This document shows, in pieces, positions 7,759 through 16,589 of a DNA stretch of 64,000 bases (position 1 is the stretch's first letter; every line of letters starts with the position of its first letter). The stretch is from NCBI GenBank assembly GCA_002786165.1, contig PEQK01000012.1, forward strand, positions 62,001 through 126,000, read 5' to 3'. The notes beneath the pieces are model-generated. The model was not told where the DNA came from and did no database searches. It saw only the letters and a program-made list of their open reading frames with translations. The position numbers were made by a program, and so were the translations under genes. The stretch comes from Legionella sp. (lineage in GTDB: Bacteria > Pseudomonadota > Gammaproteobacteria > Legionellales > Legionellaceae).

Positions 7759-8973
7759 TTAAGACAATTGTTCCAATACCTCGCACATCAATTGCCCTTT
7801 GGCCAAATGCACCACAATATTGGCACCAACAATCACCTCTTGCGCGTTTTTTATCAAGTGCTTCTGATACGTCGCCACCGCATACCCTCGCTCTAATGTT
7901 GCTAACGGACTAACGGCATTCAAACGACCCATCAAAGCATGAAAACGCTGCGATCTAGACTGATACAATCTCGCCATATAGTGCTGTAATTGATGCTCAC
8001 GGTGATCCAGTGCTTGCCAATATGCGGCAATCATTTGGCGAGGTGACGTGAGCTGAGTCCATTGATGTTTGAGTAACAAGGTTTGATGTGCCACCATACG
8101 GCGCATGGCTCGAACCAATCGAGCTTCTGCTGTGACAATAGCCTGGAGCATATCGTCCTGAACAGGGCTTGCGACTTCCGCCGCAGCGGTTGGCGTAGGT
8201 GCTCGCACATCGGCAACGAGATCGGCAATGGTCACATCGATTTCATGACCAATACCCGTGACAATAGGAATGACGCTTTGAGCAATGGTATAGGCCAAAG
8301 CTTCATCGTTAAAAGACCATAGGTCTTCTAAACTGCCACCCCCTCGGGCCAAAATCAACACATCGCACATCTGATCCTGATTGGCTTGGCGAATGGCAGA
8401 TGATAATTGAGCAGCCGCTCCTTTTCCTTGCACATCACTTGGATAAATACGTACCAATGCGAACGGATAACGTCGCGCCAAGGTCGTTAAAATATCACGA
8501 ATCGCAGCCCCGGTTGGAGAAGTGATCACACCAATGGTTTGCGGAAAACGCGGCAACGCTTTCTTGTGAGACAGATCAAATAAACCACTCGCAAACAATT
8601 TTTGTTTTAAAGCTTCAAATTGCTGATGCAAGTCTCCTAAACCAACTTCACTTAGGTCCTCAACGATCAATTGATAATCACCACGTGCTTCATATAAGCT
8701 CAAGCACCCTCGGGCCAAGACTTGATGTCCGTTGCCCATCCCAAGGTGCAATCGGGTATGGCGATTTCGAAAAAATACGCAACGAATTTGGGCTTGACTG
8801 TCTTTTAAAGTGAAATACCAATGCCCAGAACTCGGTTTGGTCAAATTAGAGATTTCACCTTGTACCGTGATTTCTCCAATACCTTGTTCTAACCAAGATT
8901 TCACATGGCGATTCAATTGGGTGACTGAATACACTTCAGCCGTTGTTTCAACCAACAACGGAATAACCCGCAT
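7759..8973 (-). CDS. xseA: Exodeoxyribonuclease VII large subunit
   Basis: Large catalytic subunit of exonuclease VII, which degrades single-stranded DNA with XseB. About 404 residues (family usually 400-450). The N-terminal OB-fold is clear: VQGEISNL and SGHWYFTLKD near residues 40-60. The catalytic core has ITSPTGAAIRDIL, RGGGSLEDLWSFNDE and VTGIGHEIDVTIADLVAD. The start is uncertain. ATG 8973 lies 26 bases inside the 3' end of fabL with no good Shine-Dalgarno; TTG codons just before and after are possible. No xseB is present in the window. The gene follows fabL, probably translationally coupled to it. Confidence 0.95.
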   Translation of the reverse strand: MRVIPLLVETTAEVYSVTQLNRHVKSWLEQGIGEITVQGEISNLTKPSSGHWYFTLKDSQAQIRCVFFRNRHTRLHLGMGNGHQVLARGCLSLYEARGDYQLIVEDLSEVGLGDLHQQFEALKQKLFASGLFDLSHKKALPRFPQTIGVITSPTGAAIRDILTTLARRYPFALVRIYPSDVQGKGAAAQLSSAIRQANQDQMCDVLILARGGGSLEDLWSFNDEALAYTIAQSVIPIVTGIGHEIDVTIADLVADVRAPTPTAAAEVASPVQDDMLQAIVTAEARLVRAMRRMVAHQTLLLKHQWTQLTSPRQMIAAYWQALDHREHQLQHYMARLYQSRSQRFHALMGRLNAVSPLATLERGYAVATYQKHLIKNAQEVIVGANIVVHLAKGQLMCEVLEQLS

Positions 8974-9700
8974 CAACAAATAAAGTATGGCCTCGAATCA
9001 TATCAGCCTCAGGTAAACACAACAGATACACAGCATTGGCCACATCGTCTGTCGCTAAAGGTCGATCTGCCAAGGCATGCGCTTGATATTCTGCCAATAA
9101 ATGCTCTCGGTTAGGAAAGTACTTTAGAGCATCTGTATCCACTACCCCTGCTGATACCGCATTGACGGTAACACCCATCGGAGCCAATTCAATACTCAAA
9201 GAACGCACCAACGCTTCTAAGGCCGCTTTAGAGGCACCAATAAATGCATAATTGGGAATAGCACGCTGTGCGCCCAGACTGGACAATGCAATCACGCGAC
9301 CACCGGCCTGTAATAAAGATTGGGCTTCACATACCAAATGGTTCAAAGCCAACGCATTGGTTTCCATACACCAACGCCAGTGTTTGGTCGACATTTTCAA
9401 AGCTGGTTTTAATACGCCACTTGCGGCATTGGATACCAAAATATCCAAACGATCAAAATGCGTTTGAAATTGAACAAACATCTCTTTTACAGAAGCATGA
9501 TCGGCCACGTTCGCTTGCATGGCAATGGCACGACGGCCCAAAGCTTGAATTTGTTTGACCAAGGCATCAGCTTCTTCCGAACTAGAATAATAGACAATCG
9601 CTATATCTGCGCCTTCACTGGCCAATTTCAAAGCAGTTGCTTTCCCAATGCCTTTTGCGCCTCCTGTGATCAAGGCAACTTTCGATGCTAATCTTTGCAT
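8948..9700 (-). CDS. fabL: Enoyl-ACP reductase, FabL type (SDR)
   Basis: NADPH-dependent reduction of trans-2-enoyl-ACP, the last step of each elongation round. 250 residues, start ATG 9700 behind AGGAGA. The Rossmann motif is TGGAKGIG (12-19). The catalytic pair Y151 and K158 has the Y-X6-K spacing typical of enoyl reductases, not the Y-X3-K of ketoreductases. Both residue numbers match, from memory, those of Bacillus subtilis FabL. Other FabL-like blocks are SNAASGVLKP, YFPNREHLL and ADMIRGHTLFVDAG. It may serve general synthesis or the nearby long-chain locus. A miscalled FabG-like reductase is the alternative, but the Y-X6-K spacing argues against it. Confidence 0.85.
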   Translation of the reverse strand: MQRLASKVALITGGAKGIGKATALKLASEGADIAIVYYSSSEEADALVKQIQALGRRAIAMQANVADHASVKEMFVQFQTHFDRLDILVSNAASGVLKPALKMSTKHWRWCMETNALALNHLVCEAQSLLQAGGRVIALSSLGAQRAIPNYAFIGASKAALEALVRSLSIELAPMGVTVNAVSAGVVDTDALKYFPNREHLLAEYQAHALADRPLATDDVANAVYLLCLPEADMIRGHTLFVDAGYSVVG

Positions 9701-9789
9701 TGTTTCATTCTCCTATTCATTGACCCTTGAGATTCGGTGACAATGTTTATACAATTCCCGCTTGTTAGATTCACCCTAAGCAGATCCTT

Positions 9790-10965
9790 ATGAAGCAATC
9801 CTGGCTCGGCAACACATTTCGAATTGCCGCAATTTTTGCGTTTCGCATGTTAGGATTATTCATGCTTATTCCTGTATTCACGGTGTATGCCCATGATTTA
9901 CAGGGTGCAACGCCTTTATTACTAGGCATTGCTTTAGGTGCATATGGATTGACTCAAGGGCTATTACAATTGCCCTTTGGCATCTTATCTGATCGCTATG
10001 GCCGCAAACCTTTGATCACCCTCGGCTTGATCTTATTTGCCTTAGGCAGTCTACTGGGTGCTTGGGCCGATACCATCTCCGGCATGATTTTGGCCCGAAC
10101 CCTACAAGGAGCCGGCGCTATTGGTTCGGTCTTAATCGCTTTATTAGCCGATGTCACCACCGAAACGCATCGCACCAAAGCCATGGCGATTATTGGCGCC
10201 ACCATCGGCTTATCCTTTACCCTAGCATTGGTCTTAAGCCCAACGATCACTGAATTTTCAGGCCTCTCCGGCATTTTTTACCTCACAGCTGCTCTTGCTG
10301 TGATTGGCTTACTCATTTTGCATAGTATGCCCACACCTAGCCATACTGCATCAGGTGGGAATGATACAATCAATATTCACCAATTGAAACAAGTCTTCTT
10401 AAATCGGGATTTACTCCGCTTAGATGCGGGCATTTTTTTTCAGCATCTGATTTTGATTTCAACCTTTTATGCGCTACCTATTTTGCTACAACATCATATT
10501 CGCGCGCATCAGCTCGCCCAATCTTGGCAGTTTTACTTACCTGTGATGCTTATTTCTTTTTTGCTCATGATTCCCGTGATGCTTTGGACAGAAAAAAATC
10601 AAAAAACCAAGGCCTTGTTTGTGGGCTCTGTCGCCACCATTTTGGTCACACAATTCGGTTTGGCACTTTGTTCCACGTCCTTTATCATGCTGTGTGGATT
10701 GATGTTTGCGTATTTTGTTGCCTTCAATCTTTTAGAAGCCAATTTGCCTTCGTTGATCTCCAAACAAGTCAATCCCAACGCAAAAGGCTGCGCCATGGGC
10801 GTATATTCTAGCAGCCAATTTTTGGGAATTTTTGTAGGCGGATCGTTGGCAGGTATGGTGTTTCAATATGCCGGTTCGACTGGCATCTTTGTCTTTAATA
10901 CCTGTATCACAGTATTATGGTTTGGGATGACGCTCTTTTTAAACATCAACGCGCGTCATCATTAG
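9790..10965 (+). CDS. MFS transporter, YajR-like
   Basis: Major facilitator superfamily permease in the inner membrane, 391 residues with about twelve hydrophobic helices. Motif A between helices 2 and 3 is clear (GILSDRYGRKPL near residue 65). The start RIAAIFAFRMLGLFMLIPVF resembles YajR-type drug/H+ antiporters. Unlike E. coli YajR it has no C-terminal cytoplasmic YAM domain, since it ends after helix 12. The substrate cannot be told from sequence. It is transcribed alone, divergent from fabL, and its 3' end is 6 bases from that of the convergent tandem GH130 gene. Confidence 0.85.
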   Translation: MKQSWLGNTFRIAAIFAFRMLGLFMLIPVFTVYAHDLQGATPLLLGIALGAYGLTQGLLQLPFGILSDRYGRKPLITLGLILFALGSLLGAWADTISGMILARTLQGAGAIGSVLIALLADVTTETHRTKAMAIIGATIGLSFTLALVLSPTITEFSGLSGIFYLTAALAVIGLLILHSMPTPSHTASGGNDTINIHQLKQVFLNRDLLRLDAGIFFQHLILISTFYALPILLQHHIRAHQLAQSWQFYLPVMLISFLLMIPVMLWTEKNQKTKALFVGSVATILVTQFGLALCSTSFIMLCGLMFAYFVAFNLLEANLPSLISKQVNPNAKGCAMGVYSSSQFLGIFVGGSLAGMVFQYAGSTGIFVFNTCITVLWFGMTLFLNINARHH

Positions 10966-10971
10966 CCTTTA

Positions 10972-12900
10972 TTAATCCATCTTGACCTTGAGATGCGTTA
11001 AAACTTGTTTGAGATCCATTTTCGCCACAGCTACTACTTTATCTGCGCCGCCATAGTATAAAAATATTTCATCTTTTAGCAATACAGCACCACAAGGAAA
11101 GACGACATTCGCAACATTGCCGATTTTTTCATAGTCCATTTCTGGCTCTAATAACAACACATCTTTGGTCAGTACACACATGGGGTTTGCCAAATCAAGG
11201 AGCGCAACGCCCATTTTATAGAGCATGGCACCTTCGTATGCAACCACCCAATGATAAAACAATAACCAACCATATTTCGTTGCAATGGGGGGAGCTGATA
11301 TCCCTACTTTGACGGTTTTTCCATATTTTGGCTCAATCAAAAGCAGTTTATTCAGCAACCATCTATCAATGGTGAATGACAGATCGTCAATAGCATCTAC
11401 ATAAATTTCATTTTTGATGCGATGAAAAATAACATATTTGTCATGGATCAACATCGGCAACAAACAGGCATTTTTATCGGCAATAATAGGTGAAGAAATA
11501 ACTTTTGCGCGTGTCCAATTCCACCATTTATTCATAAAATCAGTCACTAAAATGGAAGTAAAAGCGACCCGTGGCGTTACCCCATCATACGCAGTATAAA
11601 AAACATAGAACCGATCGCCTAATTTCGTAATTCGAGGATCTTCGCACCCAGAATTACCTTTTTTTAATTTTTGCTCAAAAATTTCTTTGGGTTGATAGAT
11701 GGGTTCGACTAAGCGTTCATCGATATGTACCCCATCTTGACTCGTAGCGTATCCCCACACCGACGTGTCATCATAAGACATGGCGCGATAAATAATATGA
11801 AACTTGCCCTCTTCATACATCACTGCAGGATTAAAAGTAGCTTTGGCTTCCCAGTAAAATTCAGGGCGGGGGGCAAGAATAGGATTTTGATGATAACGCT
11901 TGAAACCATCTATTTTACTGGGCACAAATGAAGGGTCATGTGTTTCCAGCAATTCTTTTAATAACACATCCACCTTACCCAACGCCAAACAACAGTACGT
12001 ATCCGCACCCCCATAATAAAGATAAATGTCCTCTTTTTCCAAAATAGCACCAGACGGGAAAATAATATTCGGTACATGTCCAAACAATTCGTAGGGAGCA
12101 CTGGGAGTCAGAATCGATTTTTTAGTTTTACCCAGAACTTTAAGGGGATTGTCCAAATCCAGAAGAACAACTTCGACATTAAACTTTTTATCTTTGGAAA
12201 AATATTGTTCAATATAAGAATAAATCACCAACCAACCATGCTCGGTTTTGATCGGCTGAGCGCCCACTTCCAAATGATCGTCAGCACTTTTTAATAAAGG
12301 AATAACGTGATGATGCAACGAAGAATACCACTCATTCCAATATTGCACGGACCAAATTTGTTCTACCTCATCAAAAAGTGCCAATGCCATCTTCGCAGGA
12401 GGAATATCCGTATGAACGGTTAAAAGTGCAGCGATTTTTCCATTAATTTTTTCAGGAAATAATACCATGGCTTTGGAGTTAAACGTGGTGACAGGATGTT
12501 TGGCTTTGATCGTTTTGAAATCATCCGTAATCGCAACACCTATCCGTATGCTATTAGCATCAAACGGATACGATGATAACGCGGTATAAAAAATATAATA
12601 ACTATCCTGAAACTTTGTCACTCGTGGATCTTCGCATCCAAAAATTTCCCAAGCATGCTGCGGTTTTATCAATTGCTTTTTTTTGGCAAAATCAATGCCA
12701 TCCTCACTGGTTGCATACCCCACAGAAGACACAGAGATATGAACACCTTCCACATCGATTGGAAATGACATGGCTCGATACAAAAGATGGGTTGTAAGGC
12801 CTTCTTTTATCACGCAAGGATTAAAAACCCCATAAGCTTCCCAAGCTTTCATTTTATCCGAAGATAAAATAGGATTTTCCAAAATTCGTTGAAAATCCAT
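10972..12900 (-). CDS. Tandem GH130-family protein (two beta-mannoside phosphorylase-like domains)
   Basis: 642 residues made of two consecutive five-bladed-propeller GH130 (DUF377) units, about 1-310 and 325-642. Each starts with an NPIL-x(n)-F-NP block, has a YRAMS strand and carries the family motif GCEDPR (FGCEDPR and SGCEDPR) followed by an FYTA strand. Each ends with a PCGA/PSGA...YYGGAD block. GH130 enzymes usually are single-domain phosphorylases that release mannose 1-phosphate from beta-1,2- or beta-1,4-mannosides; a fused pair is unusual. No signal peptide, so cytoplasmic. AAGGAA precedes ATG 12900, five bases after another GH130 gene, so the two are co-transcribed. Exact linkage and phosphate dependence cannot be read here. 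Confidence 0.82.
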   Translation of the reverse strand: MDFQRILENPILSSDKMKAWEAYGVFNPCVIKEGLTTHLLYRAMSFPIDVEGVHISVSSVGYATSEDGIDFAKKKQLIKPQHAWEIFGCEDPRVTKFQDSYYIFYTALSSYPFDANSIRIGVAITDDFKTIKAKHPVTTFNSKAMVLFPEKINGKIAALLTVHTDIPPAKMALALFDEVEQIWSVQYWNEWYSSLHHHVIPLLKSADDHLEVGAQPIKTEHGWLVIYSYIEQYFSKDKKFNVEVVLLDLDNPLKVLGKTKKSILTPSAPYELFGHVPNIIFPSGAILEKEDIYLYYGGADTYCCLALGKVDVLLKELLETHDPSFVPSKIDGFKRYHQNPILAPRPEFYWEAKATFNPAVMYEEGKFHIIYRAMSYDDTSVWGYATSQDGVHIDERLVEPIYQPKEIFEQKLKKGNSGCEDPRITKLGDRFYVFYTAYDGVTPRVAFTSILVTDFMNKWWNWTRAKVISSPIIADKNACLLPMLIHDKYVIFHRIKNEIYVDAIDDLSFTIDRWLLNKLLLIEPKYGKTVKVGISAPPIATKYGWLLFYHWVVAYEGAMLYKMGVALLDLANPMCVLTKDVLLLEPEMDYEKIGNVANVVFPCGAVLLKDEIFLYYGGADKVVAVAKMDLKQVLTHLKVKMD

Positions 12901-12905
12901 TGGTA

Positions 12906-14273
12906 TTATTTCCTTTTATGAGTGATCAGTTTAATAGCATGTTTGTTTTGAATACCTGCAAGTAAGGTATTGAGAAGGATAGATGCCGCACACAACACTG
13001 TATCAGCTGCACCGTAATAAACAATTAAGGTTTTATCCATAATCACAGCACCACACGCATACACAACCCCTTGTTTATAACCTTCATTTTCATACACCGC
13101 TTGTGGTTCTAAGATTGGACCAGACGATCGCCCCAATATTTTGGTAGGATCATTTAAATCAAGCAACATCGCTCCTAGTTTATATTTGTTCGGGTCATTT
13201 CGATCCATTGCGTGATATAAAATCAACCAACCAGCTTTGGTTTTGAGAGGCGGAGGACCAACGCCTCTCATCCAATTATCCCATTGCATGCTGTTGTGTT
13301 GAGGAGAATAATGACTCTGGATCATGGTGGTATGATCGATGGTCTGCACATACTCGATAGAAATGGTTGGGGTTAAACTATGCAAAATAGCGTAACAGCC
13401 CTTTATTTTTTCTGGAAAAATCACCCAATTCTTATGCATTTCACGAGGCGGAGAGATTTGAATAGGCTTTTGCCAATGCCAGTGTTGTTTCAGAAAATCA
13501 GTGACAGAAATAGAAGTTAATGCCATAAACGGGGGTTGATGTGCATCGAACGCCGTATAAGTCATGTAGATGGTATCATTGATATGAGTTAATCGAGGAT
13601 CTTCACACCCCGACCAACTATTCCCAGAGCAGTATAAAAAAGAGGATTGAAGCCCTTTGGCTGGTTCAAAATGAGTGTCCTGTTGAGAACGATAAACAGG
13701 TTGAGAAGAACGTTCTTTGATATGCACGCCATCGTCACTTAAAGCATGTCCTAAAACAGACTCTCCGGTCGAAGTGACAGCACGATAAATAAAATGAACT
13801 TTATTTTCCAAATAAAGAGCAGCAGAATTAAATACCGCAGCTGACTCCCAGCCATGATTTACATCAGGTTTTAAAATCGGGTTTTTAAGCGTACGCTTGA
13901 GAACAGGCGTGCATTTTACCTGACGTATTTTATCTAATGAATGCAGATGAAACTTCTTTTGGAGTTTTTTATCCTGGGCATGATACGTGAGAATGAGTAT
14001 ATTTTCTTTTTGAGTCATCTTAAGAGGTTGAAGACGTGTGCGGGTTTGCCAAAGAGGCGTGACGGATTTCCAAATAATGATCCTGAAATCACTTTTGTCC
14101 AAAAGAACAACATTCAACGAAAAGGGAAATTTATAATAATAAAATTGTAATATTTCATCGTCTAAAACAATAGCATTCAACCAATAGATACGCTTATCAC
14201 TCCCTATTACTTGCGATTGTATCATTTGTTTGAGTAGGGATTTTTGTGGTCTGGTTACCGTAGTTTTCGTCAC
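12906..14273 (-). CDS. GH130-family glycosidase/phosphorylase with N-terminal extension
   Basis: 455 residues from a GTG start at 14273, supported by GAGGG five bases upstream. Residues ~1-125 form an extension without recognised family, with beta-rich hydrophobic patches. Residues ~130-450 are a GH130 propeller: NPIL, AVFNSAAL, HFIYRAV, then WSGCEDPRLTHI and a YYGAADTV block. A likely beta-mannoside phosphorylase or related transglycosylase. It precedes the tandem GH130 gene by five bases. The neighbouring ManC would use mannose 1-phosphate, the expected GH130 product, which supports a mannoside role. That is inference. Confidence 0.8.
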   Translation of the reverse strand: MTKTTVTRPQKSLLKQMIQSQVIGSDKRIYWLNAIVLDDEILQFYYYKFPFSLNVVLLDKSDFRIIIWKSVTPLWQTRTRLQPLKMTQKENILILTYHAQDKKLQKKFHLHSLDKIRQVKCTPVLKRTLKNPILKPDVNHGWESAAVFNSAALYLENKVHFIYRAVTSTGESVLGHALSDDGVHIKERSSQPVYRSQQDTHFEPAKGLQSSFLYCSGNSWSGCEDPRLTHINDTIYMTYTAFDAHQPPFMALTSISVTDFLKQHWHWQKPIQISPPREMHKNWVIFPEKIKGCYAILHSLTPTISIEYVQTIDHTTMIQSHYSPQHNSMQWDNWMRGVGPPPLKTKAGWLILYHAMDRNDPNKYKLGAMLLDLNDPTKILGRSSGPILEPQAVYENEGYKQGVVYACGAVIMDKTLIVYYGAADTVLCAASILLNTLLAGIQNKHAIKLITHKRK

Positions 14274-14338
14274 ATGCCCTCAAATCATGCTATCTTTTAC
14301 CATACATAACATAAAAAATGGCAAGATGGCTACGCGGA

Positions 14339-14358
14339 GTAACCTTGACTCAGCAAAG
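14339..14358 (+). repeat. Partial copy of the palindromic intergenic repeat
   Basis: GTAACCTTGACTCAGCAAAG resembles the left arm and loop of the 1814-1848 element; the right arm has decayed. It lies upstream of the 55-residue ORF. A GGCTACGCG just before it (14329-14337) is the reverse of the CGCGTAGCC that opens copy 1. Confidence 0.4.
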
Positions 14359-14384
14359 AGGTCGCATGCCTTTTGGAGAAACTG

Positions 14385-14552
14385 ATGCCCATAAAAACTA
14401 TTATACTTATTGCATCATTATTAATGATGATTGGCGTCCTCCCTACGTTAAAACTCAGTAAACGCTGGGGGTTTTATCCAATCATGGTGTGTTTTGGACT
14501 AATTGCTGGATTTGCAGCTGCATTATCATTTAATGTGATTCAGCTTTCTTAA
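14385..14552 (+). CDS. Small two-helix membrane protein, 55 residues
   Basis: A short ORF in the 302-base gap between the divergent gtg-started GH130 gene and manC. ATG 14385 is preceded by TTGGAG at good spacing and the frame ends in TAA at 14550-14552. The product has two hydrophobic stretches, about residues 5-20 and 33-48, split by a basic loop (KLSKRWG). The clean ribosome binding site and membrane-like composition argue that it is real. No family recognised. The rest of the gap holds only the partial repeat at 14339. Confidence 0.5.
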   Translation: MPIKTIILIASLLMMIGVLPTLKLSKRWGFYPIMVCFGLIAGFAAALSFNVIQLS

Positions 14553-14575
14553 ACCAAATAGAGCTGAAAGGCGCC

Positions 14576-15661
14576 TTAAATAGGAGGAACGATAATATTG
14601 TTTTTTAAATATTCAACGATTTCTTTTATCGCGTGCTCTTGCTCCAAACGCGCCACAAATATAGCATCTTCGGTTGCCACAACTAAGCAATCTTCCAAAC
14701 CAGAAGCGACCAAAAGTGCCTTATTAGAATACAAATAACAATTTTTTGTGGCAAACGTAAGCACATGTTCATTCAATACATTGCCTTGTAGGTCTTTTTT
14801 TCCAATATCATACAACGCCTTCCAATTTCCCAAATCATACCATTCGCCTTGGAAAGGAAAGACCACAGCCCGCTTCGTCTTTTCAAACACAGCTTTATCG
14901 ATAGACACTTTTGGATAATCCACTTTCTCATCCTCCGGCATCCATACAAAATCACGCTCAATCATCAAATGGCGCATTTTTTGTTGCGATGCCAAAAAAA
15001 TGGCGGGGGCATGGTGCTCTAGTTCTTGCAAAAAATCCGCTGCTTTAAATAAAAACAACCCACTATTCCAATAATATTCCCCGGAATTTACAAAAGACTG
15101 GGCATCTTCCAGCAATGGCTTTTCAAAAAAAGCATGCACTTTGTAGCCGTCACCCTTCTTTAATTTCTCTCCTTTTTTGATATACCCATAATTTGTTTCT
15201 GCAGAGACTGGATTAATCCCAAACACGACTAATTTTCCTTGCAACGCGATATCACTTGCTTGGTCTAGCATAGACCTAAATTTTAATGGATCAGGGATGT
15301 AAAAATCTGACGGCAATACAAGCAATAAGGGATTTTCGGATTGAGTCATGAGGTAACGAGCTGCAAGAGCTGAGGCTAAAGCAGTATCCGCAGACTGTGA
15401 TTCCAATAAAATAGTCGCATTGGAAACAATGTCTTTTGTTTGTTCCGCTGTGATAAAGCGATGATCTTCATTGGCTACGACCACAGGCGGCGCAAGATTG
15501 GGCATCGCCGCAACCAACTTGAGGGTGATTTGCAGTAGGCTATGGTGATCCCATACATTCAATAATTGCTTAGGATTGCTTTGGCGTGCAAGTGGCCAAA
15601 GCCGTACCCCTGTTCCCCCCGACAAAATCACCGGATAGATAAGACTGGACGTAATTGACAT
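14576..15661 (-). CDS. manC: Mannose-1-phosphate guanylyltransferase (ManC/CpsB), without isomerase domain
   Basis: Makes GDP-mannose from mannose 1-phosphate and GTP. 361 residues from ATG 15661, which has AGGGGG upstream; a GTG 21 bases earlier is less likely. The nucleotidyltransferase signature GGTGVRLWPLARQSNPKQ is near residues 16-33, followed by VLPSDFYI, FFEKP and YYWNSGLFLF. The bifunctional ManC/AlgA type has about 470 residues with a C-terminal phosphomannose isomerase cupin. Here the protein stops before that domain, so mannose 1-phosphate must come from elsewhere: ManB, or the GH130 enzymes next door. Divergent from the outer-membrane protein gene. Confidence 0.9.
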   Translation of the reverse strand: MSITSSLIYPVILSGGTGVRLWPLARQSNPKQLLNVWDHHSLLQITLKLVAAMPNLAPPVVVANEDHRFITAEQTKDIVSNATILLESQSADTALASALAARYLMTQSENPLLLVLPSDFYIPDPLKFRSMLDQASDIALQGKLVVFGINPVSAETNYGYIKKGEKLKKGDGYKVHAFFEKPLLEDAQSFVNSGEYYWNSGLFLFKAADFLQELEHHAPAIFLASQQKMRHLMIERDFVWMPEDEKVDYPKVSIDKAVFEKTKRAVVFPFQGEWYDLGNWKALYDIGKKDLQGNVLNEHVLTFATKNCYLYSNKALLVASGLEDCLVVATEDAIFVARLEQEHAIKEIVEYLKNNIIVPPI

Positions 15662-15743
15662 ATTGGTACCCCCTGAAAACACCTAATGCTTTACATCTAG
15701 AGTTATGCTCTTATAGGTATAACCGCTTCAGGAAAAAAAAGGA

Positions 15744-16589
15744 ATGGCTATTAACATGGCAAGACAACTCCGCTCTATCTTACTTGCCATTTTTCTTGTC
15801 CTCTTGCCGATACATACATACGCGGCAGCATGGCTACAACCCAAAGGGCAAGGCCTGGTGATTGGCAATCTCCAACAATATGTCGCATGTAATTATTGGG
15901 ATCAACAAAGTCAACTGCAAAAAAGTGGCGCTTGCTTCAACCAATTTTCTTTCAGTCCTTATGTCGAATATGGGTTGCTTTCTAAATTAACCGCTGTCGT
16001 TAGTCCTAATTTCAATAGTTTTCACCAGGCAAATGATAGCGTGCCGTTCGGATTTGAAAATATTTTCGTGGCCGGTCGTTATTTGCTTTGGGAAAAAGAT
16101 TGGTCTGCTCTATCTGTACAATTGGGCTATAACCAACCCATTCGAAGATCTACATTTGGAAATCCCTTAATTCCCACGTCTACATTTGTGTTGATCAATA
16201 GACAATCTTACATCGATGCTCGATTGTTGTATGGAACAGGAGGCACCCTGGACCCAGCCAAAGAAAACACTTGGTATGCAGACTTTGAGGGCTCTTTTCA
16301 ACCCAATTTCAATGGTGCTGCTGATGAATTTCATTTGAATATGATGTTGGGATTGAAAACACACGGCGGACGTTTGATTTTTGAGCTGCAAGAGTTTAAT
16401 TCTATAAGATGTAACAATCCCAAAAACATCACCTTTCCTAATTACAATTTATTCACCGTGATGCCTAATGTCATTTACTGGTACAAAGAAAATGTTGCAG
16501 CTATCCAGTTGGGCGTCTACCAAGATTTTTTTGGAACCAATATTGGTAGAGGCACCACGCCTTTTGTATCACTTTGGTGGAGATTTTAA
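15744..16589 (+). CDS. Predicted outer-membrane beta-barrel protein
   Basis: 281 residues with a signal peptide: basic start, hydrophobic run LLAIFLVLLPIH, cleavage near TYAAA. The mature part has alternating hydrophobic beta-strands and ends VSLWWRF, a terminal aromatic typical of outer-membrane proteins inserted by BAM. Two starts are possible, ATG 15744 and ATG 15756. The second is better spaced from AAGGAA. The stop overlaps the ATG of the glycosyltransferase (TAATG), so the two are coupled. A role in exporting or anchoring the polysaccharide is inferred from that linkage only. Confidence 0.75.
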   Translation: MAINMARQLRSILLAIFLVLLPIHTYAAAWLQPKGQGLVIGNLQQYVACNYWDQQSQLQKSGACFNQFSFSPYVEYGLLSKLTAVVSPNFNSFHQANDSVPFGFENIFVAGRYLLWEKDWSALSVQLGYNQPIRRSTFGNPLIPTSTFVLINRQSYIDARLLYGTGGTLDPAKENTWYADFEGSFQPNFNGAADEFHLNMMLGLKTHGGRLIFELQEFNSIRCNNPKNITFPNYNLFTVMPNVIYWYKENVAAIQLGVYQDFFGTNIGRGTTPFVSLWWRF

